Assembly: GCA_000934455.1 (NCBI GenBank)
Contig: KN882604.1
Location: forward strand, 37,712-101,711
DNA from: Apostichopus parvimensis
Taxonomy: Eukaryota; Echinodermata; Holothuroidea; Aspidochirotida; Stichopodidae
DNA: 64,000 bases
Reading direction: 5' to 3'
The translations under genes and the position numbers were made by a program. Below, piece by piece: positions 59,470-64,000 of the stretch. The first letter of the stretch is position 1. The number at the start of each line of letters is the position of its first letter. The notes beneath the pieces were generated by a model. It did no database searches and was not told the origin of the DNA. It saw only the letters and a program-made list of their open reading frames with translations.

Positions 59470-60551
59470 GATACTGACATGCGATGGGGAATATATCAGT
59501 CTCGCTCACAATGTTAAGACAACGCAGTAAAAACAGCAATTAAATTTGAAACGTTTCAACAGGCGGAAAATCAGAGAAATAGTAGAAGGTTACTTAGAGC
59601 TGTGTCAGGCCCCCTGATACTGACCAGAAACTGGCGAAAGAGGTACAAAGTAATTTAGATGAGGTTGTAGAGAAAATGGTAGGTAAAATCCAGGACTGTT
59701 TGAAATCGTTACAGAAGAGTCACGGGAATTCGGAATAGCCTCGTAAGAGAGAGGGTAGGAATATGATCAGGACAACAAATGTTACAACTGCAAAGAAGTT
59801 GGGCATTTTCCTCGTGATTGTCCAAAACCAAAATTATCTGATAACAATGGGACAAGTCATAACCCGGGAAACTAGTGAAAGCCGGTTCAGCGAGCCATGA
59901 GTCGGCTAGTGGTCTCAAAAGGCCCTTTGTTACGTCACTTAGTGAAAAGAATAATAGAGATGGATTCTACGCAAGAATACAAATCCATGGTAGGACTTTA
60001 GATAGCTTGATTGAAACGGGGCCAAATATTTGTGTGGTGAAACGTATAGTTTGTATCATGAAATTGTTCAGAGTGCACGGCCAAATTTAGAGAGAACTGG
60101 AGAGGACTTGGTTATGGCCGATAATCGAAGTATACCGTTGTTCGGTTGTGGTAATTTTTCATTGAAGATGGTAGATTTTTCGGCGAGCCACCCGGTGTGG
60201 GTTGCAGACATATCTTCTGATTTCATATTAGGCTGTGATTTCCTTGCAAAATACAAGTGCCAAATATATTTAGGCCTTGGTGAGATAAGAATTCGGAATA
60301 TTATGGTTCAATGTTTCGGCAACGAGAGACTGAATGTTCCTAGTAACGTAGTGAATAGAATCACGGTAGCTGACACAGTCTGCATATGTCCAGGCCAGGA
60401 AATATTAGTACGAGGTAAACTTGCCAATAAATTAGACGGAACAGAGTTTAGTGTAGAGCCTTGTGACAGTTTTGTAAAGAAACACTCGATTATGGTAGCT
60501 AAAGCTGTGGTTAAACCCCAGAGTCACGTGGTACCCAACCCGCATGATTAA
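59470..60551 (+). mobile_element. Ty3/Gypsy fossil 3: gag end and protease
   Basis: A CCHC zinc knuckle (CYNCKEVGHFPRDCPKP) at about 59776-59830 marks the end of gag. It is followed by an aspartic-protease-like region (FYARIQIHGRTLDS and later DISSDFILGCDFLAKYKCQI), as in Gypsy elements. RT and beyond are not present in the window. It is a broken fragment with a few breaks; its ends are uncertain. Confidence 0.8.
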
Positions 60552-60559
60552 TGTAGATT

Positions 60560-60835
60560 CAGTGCCGGTGTAGCAGTACAAAGTGTCGCATATATCCCAT
60601 ATTCAGAACATACTGTCCTAGTCCCCCTAGGACAATTTATACTGGATTTACCAGTACATTTGGTCTCCCCGGACCTATTGTACAATGCCAGTTGGTACAG
60701 ACGGTCTCCCCAGACAGTATATACTATATATACTATGGTTTAACGAAGGGGGGACATTATTTGATGGTCGTATATTTGTTGTAAATCGTGTCCCCCTGAA
60801 CACTATGTCCGCCCTAGCAGGTACGTGAGAGTAGC
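60560..60835. repeat. TGTCC/GGACA-rich palindromic segment, related to 14385-14620
   Basis: It contains CCTAGTCCCCCTAGG, TACTGGATTTACCAGTA, GGTCTCCCCGGACC and similar short hairpins, with the opening CCGGTGTAGCAGTACAAAGT resembling the copy at 14.4 kb. It follows the protease fragment directly. Confidence 0.4.
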
Positions 60836-62337
60836 AAAGATTTATTTAGTAATGGAGTCTGGCAGTATCCGTATTATTACCAAATTTGTCGCGTTTCGGC
60901 TTCCGTATATTTAACAGTAAGTCGATCGGTCGTGCCGTGCGACAACTAAAAATGGAAAAGTTAGCAAAAAACGTGACACAAATTACCGATATTGTAAGAG
61001 ATAAGAGCTATCCAACTGGTTCCACAAAAATAAAACAGAGAAGGATCTTACGGAGACAAAGTCAGTCTTTCAGGCCGGCTGAAAATGGAAGCCTTGCATA
61101 CCGAAATTGAAGGAAACTTTTGATATCTAGGGCTTCTCATCTCGCCCAAATCGAGGCAGCTCATACTAGTGGCATCTAAGGTAATGTCTGTAACTGATAC
61201 AAATTATTCATGTGGTTGCTAAATGGCGAACGGCCATTCCACAGTTAAAATATAATCAGGCATCTAGGCCTGGTTGGTGCACAAATCACGATATTCTTTT
61301 AACAAGCATTACCAAATGATATCACTAAAGTTTACAGAGATAGTCTGGTCTGCATGAATAACGGGAACATTGCATTTCAAACACTGATATAGAGTTGTAA
61401 TTCGCTTTTAGTGGCACCTCAGCTAGAACTACCAATTGTGCAGGCGATACATTTGTGGGTTTTTTTTGGGGGGGGGGGGGCAAAAAGCATGATATCTCCT
61501 TGATCATGAATTCTGTTATCATCTTGGCATAGATAAACCAGACAACAGATTACGTCTAGAATATATTACAAAAGCATCCACATTGATGTAACAAGATATG
61601 TTCAACAGGATATCAAAGCGTCATTGTCCTGTAGACCTACGAACAAGTCTCCCTAGCATTCCTGTAACTGGATTATGGAAACAGGTGAATTCTGAAACCG
61701 TTCTAAGGTTCTACAGGTTGTCCGCACCATTTAGTGAAGGTTTAATTTAGTTAAAGTCACTGTGTCTGGACAATGAAACATTTACAAGTTTGAAGGTAGT
61801 CTATATAGGCCCTAAATTTTGCCCGCTTTAATTGTTACAAGTTTTAAAAAAAGGCTTCCTTTGGGTAATAACCCTTTAAATTGTGCTCAGACATTCTAAA
61901 TGATGACATAAGATGATTGAATGTCTCATTGAGGTAAATTTCCTCCAGGGGAGTAATAATAGTACTTTCAAGGTTTTGAGCAAAGTGAAAATCTCGCATA
62001 TTAGGGCCAACACAGCATACCTTTAATTAGCCACACTTTGGCATAACCGCAGAGCAACCATCAATATATGCATAATTGTAAGTTGGAAAAAGTGCACTTA
62101 CCATTTTTCTGGTTTAGTGGTTTAAGCGATTGTAAATACACGATACAGTATGGTTTCAGTTCAATTTTCATGTATGCAAAGTTAAAATAATTGGCCTTAA
62201 TCCACCAACACCCTGTTTCGATCAGATATCCCACTAATTAGCTACATCTGTGTGCAGAATGAAACAACAGTCAAGGCAAAGCCTGCAATTTGTAAATGTT
62301 TTGGAAATTAGAACCTGAATGCTGTCTTCTTTCTTAA
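60836..62337. other. No gene recognised
   Basis: No supported coding. A basic open stretch at 60886-61110 (KMEKLAKNVTQITDIVRDKS) is not recognised. A G-run of 12 lies near 61470. Confidence 0.45.
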
Positions 62338-62497
62338 CAGGTTGGTGTTGATCTTATTGGTCCTCTATCAGTGACAGCTGCCCAGCGACTATACATAAAA
62401 ACTGTGTGACTTGTATTCAAAGTGGCCTGAGACTAAGTCAGTGACTGACAAGACTGCATCATCAACTTGTAATTTCATAACTGATGTGATGATGAGG
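62338..62497 (+). pseudogene. Integrase (rve)-like exon fossil
   Basis: After a good acceptor (TTTCTTAACAG) comes VGVDLIGPLSVTAAQ and further on DLYSKWPETKSVTDKTASST, the first-Asp part of a retroviral-type integrase core. The block ends at a donor-like GTAAAC. Intron-flanked integrase exons are known from Ginger transposons and domesticated Gypsy integrases, and either could apply. It is broken and isolated. Confidence 0.6.
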
Positions 62498-63162
62498 TAA
62501 ACATATCTAAAACATTGAAATATTTTCTGTAGTTAGAGCCAATAATGAATGGCATCACATCTGTTATTTGTACCATGCAAATAACTGATAGTGCATGGCA
62601 GAATGGTCAACACTGTTGTGTTTGAGTATCACTATTCCACACAGGTATAAAGCCTACATAAAGGTCATGAAGGTAGGTGAGAACCGAGAAAGTGTACTGT
62701 AAATCTTTCCAGGTGTAGTCCCCATTAATAAGTTTATCTGTTAATAGTTTCTTTTCCTATATTTACTTGCTAAGGTTCCACCTCTGGTTCTTAAGTGGCA
62801 TATAGCCAAACAGTTGTCTTCATTTGGTCTACATCCCCAAAAAGAGAATTTGTCTGGACCTGTTTCAGAAATTTTTTCAAACAAATGATGAGTAAATATT
62901 TAAGAGCACGTTTCACAGCTAGACATGACCTATTGTGTGTTGTTTTTCCAAAAAGTGTTGGACAGTTTGATATTGTAAACACAGGGAACTTTTCTGTTTA
63001 GAAGTGTGAACTTATCACTACTTGGCTGTTTTGACAGGAATTTCGACAAGATAATAGAGATAATGTATCAACTGAGTTTTGGTACCACTTCTCTGTTAGG
63101 TCCCTTGAGAAAACTTGCTAAATGTGTTTGTGTGTGTATTGGTGGCGGATATTTTCTGAAAC
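62498..63162. other. No gene recognised
   Basis: AT-rich sequence with no supported coding on either strand. Confidence 0.5.
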
Positions 63163-63245
63163 CTGGGAAAGGGACCCCTTTAGTAGGTGTAACGATAGTG
63201 CAGAACACTTCCTTTGTTAAGGGATTATATTTTTATTTATTATTT
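63163..63245. repeat. Dispersed repeat shared with 17253-17345
   Basis: GTAGGTGTAACGATAGTGCA then GAACACTTCCTTTGTTAAGG, followed by a T/A-rich stretch, matches the copy at 17.3 kb in the same direction. Confidence 0.7.
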
Positions 63246-63254
63246 TATTATTTT

Positions 63255-63850
63255 TTTTACCGGATAAGGACCATAATGTTATAGATAACTATAGGCCTAT
63301 TAGTCTCCTTAACACTGACTACAAGATAGGAGCAATAGCATCAGCTAACCGGTTAAAACGGGTCGTCGACAAAATTGTTGGGGATAACCAGACTGGTTTT
63401 CTAAAAAATAAGTTTATTGGGGAAAACATTCGTTTTGTGCTTCACCTAATCGATCACACTAACACCAAGAACATTCCGGGTGTTTTCTTTTATTGATTTA
63501 GAAAAAGCTTTTCATTGTATCGATTGGGATTTTATCGACCACATTCTCATTTATTGAAACTTTCGGAACAGTTTTCGGCGTTGGATCAAAACACTCTACA
63601 CTGGTAGTTCTTCCTGTGTTGTAAATAATGGTCATTCGACAGGTTTCTTCCCTATTCAGAGAAGAGTAAGGCAAGGTTGTCCCCTTAGCCCGTACCTCTC
63701 TTTTCTTTGTGAAGATATTTTAGCTATAAAAATTATTTGTGACAACACGGTCAAGGGGATAAACATATTTGGGCGGGAGATTAAAGTACTGCAGTATGCC
63801 GACGACACCATTTTATTCTTAGACGGTACCCGCAACAGTACTGTTAAAGT
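63255..63850 (+). mobile_element. L1/Tx1-clade LINE reverse transcriptase fragment
   Basis: Blocks in order: NYRPISLLNTDYKIGA near 63280, ANRLKRVVDKIVGDNQTGFL, IDLEKAFHCIDWDFIDHI, RVRQGCPLSPYLF, and the catalytic YADDT at 63794-63808. The set is typical of the L1/Tx1 side of LINEs, unlike the other LINEs here. The frame shifts near 63490 and has a TGA near 63555. Similarity stops abruptly near 63850; both ends of the LINE are missing. Confidence 0.85.
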
Positions 63851-64000
63851 GGCCATGACACGAAAATTTCAAAGTCCTATATTTTTGGGATCCATCAAAG
63901 AATGTTCTCTAGAACATGTATCAACCAATCTGCCAGTTTAAAACTTGATTTTTCAAGTCGAAAATTGAGAATGAATTTACCCTTTTCGGCGTTTGAAACT
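63851..64000. other. Unassigned sequence to window end
   Basis: The sequence changes character right after the LINE RT fragment (GTGGCCATGACACGAAAATT onward) and has no supported coding. It is probably another repeat that runs past the window. Confidence 0.35.

Overview
The window looks like a piece of a marine deuterostome genome, most likely an echinoderm. The reasons are indirect: TAGGCCTA-rich intergenic DNA, a decayed Polinton, an LTR element with the integrase-first pol order known from deuterostome Gmr1 elements, CR1/L2 and L1/Tx1 LINEs, a tyrosine-recombinase gene and scattered exons of animal gene families. No bacterial features (operons, ribosome binding sites, CRISPR) are present. 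No intact host gene is evident. Most recognisable coding sequence belongs to transposable elements in various stages of decay.

Layout. 1-3965: repeat debris, then a 5'-truncated CR1/L2-type LINE whose reverse transcriptase is split by a fresh 1.2 kb DNA transposon with 49-bp inverted repeats. 3966-9600: mostly empty, with a decayed THAP-domain gene at 6822-7263 (minus). 9620-14620: remains of a Ty3/Gypsy element (minus) with the ordinary RT-RNase H-integrase order. 14621-19820: intergenic DNA with short repeats. 19823-21432: a nearly open tyrosine-recombinase (Crypton-like) gene (minus), flanked by a pair of similar direct repeats. 21947-22073: a strong palindrome.

23.8-53.8 kb is one nested complex. 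The base layer is a Polinton/Maverick fossil: DNA polymerase B on plus; packaging ATPase, adenain-type protease, minor capsid protein, integrase, a small Cys/His protein and a PC4-like protein on minus. Its polymerase gene is interrupted by a 12.8 kb TIR DNA transposon (27603-40446, CTG target duplication), here called Academ-like, which encodes an XPG/PIN-like nuclease and a coiled-coil, transposase-like protein. Its ATPase gene is interrupted by a Gmr1-like LTR retrotransposon (42889-48527), which itself carries a LINE (44880-47125). Setting these inserts aside, about 11 kb of Polinton remains; neither its terminal repeats nor a major capsid gene is recognisable.

55.0-58.2 kb holds four exon-like blocks of a SAMD3-like gene with compatible splice phases and disabling changes, with another CR1/L2 LINE in its first recognised intron. 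59.5-60.6 kb is a gag-protease fragment of a third Gypsy element. 62.3 kb has an integrase-like exon, and the window ends inside L1/Tx1-clade LINE debris.

All family assignments are from reading motifs by eye; no database search was possible.
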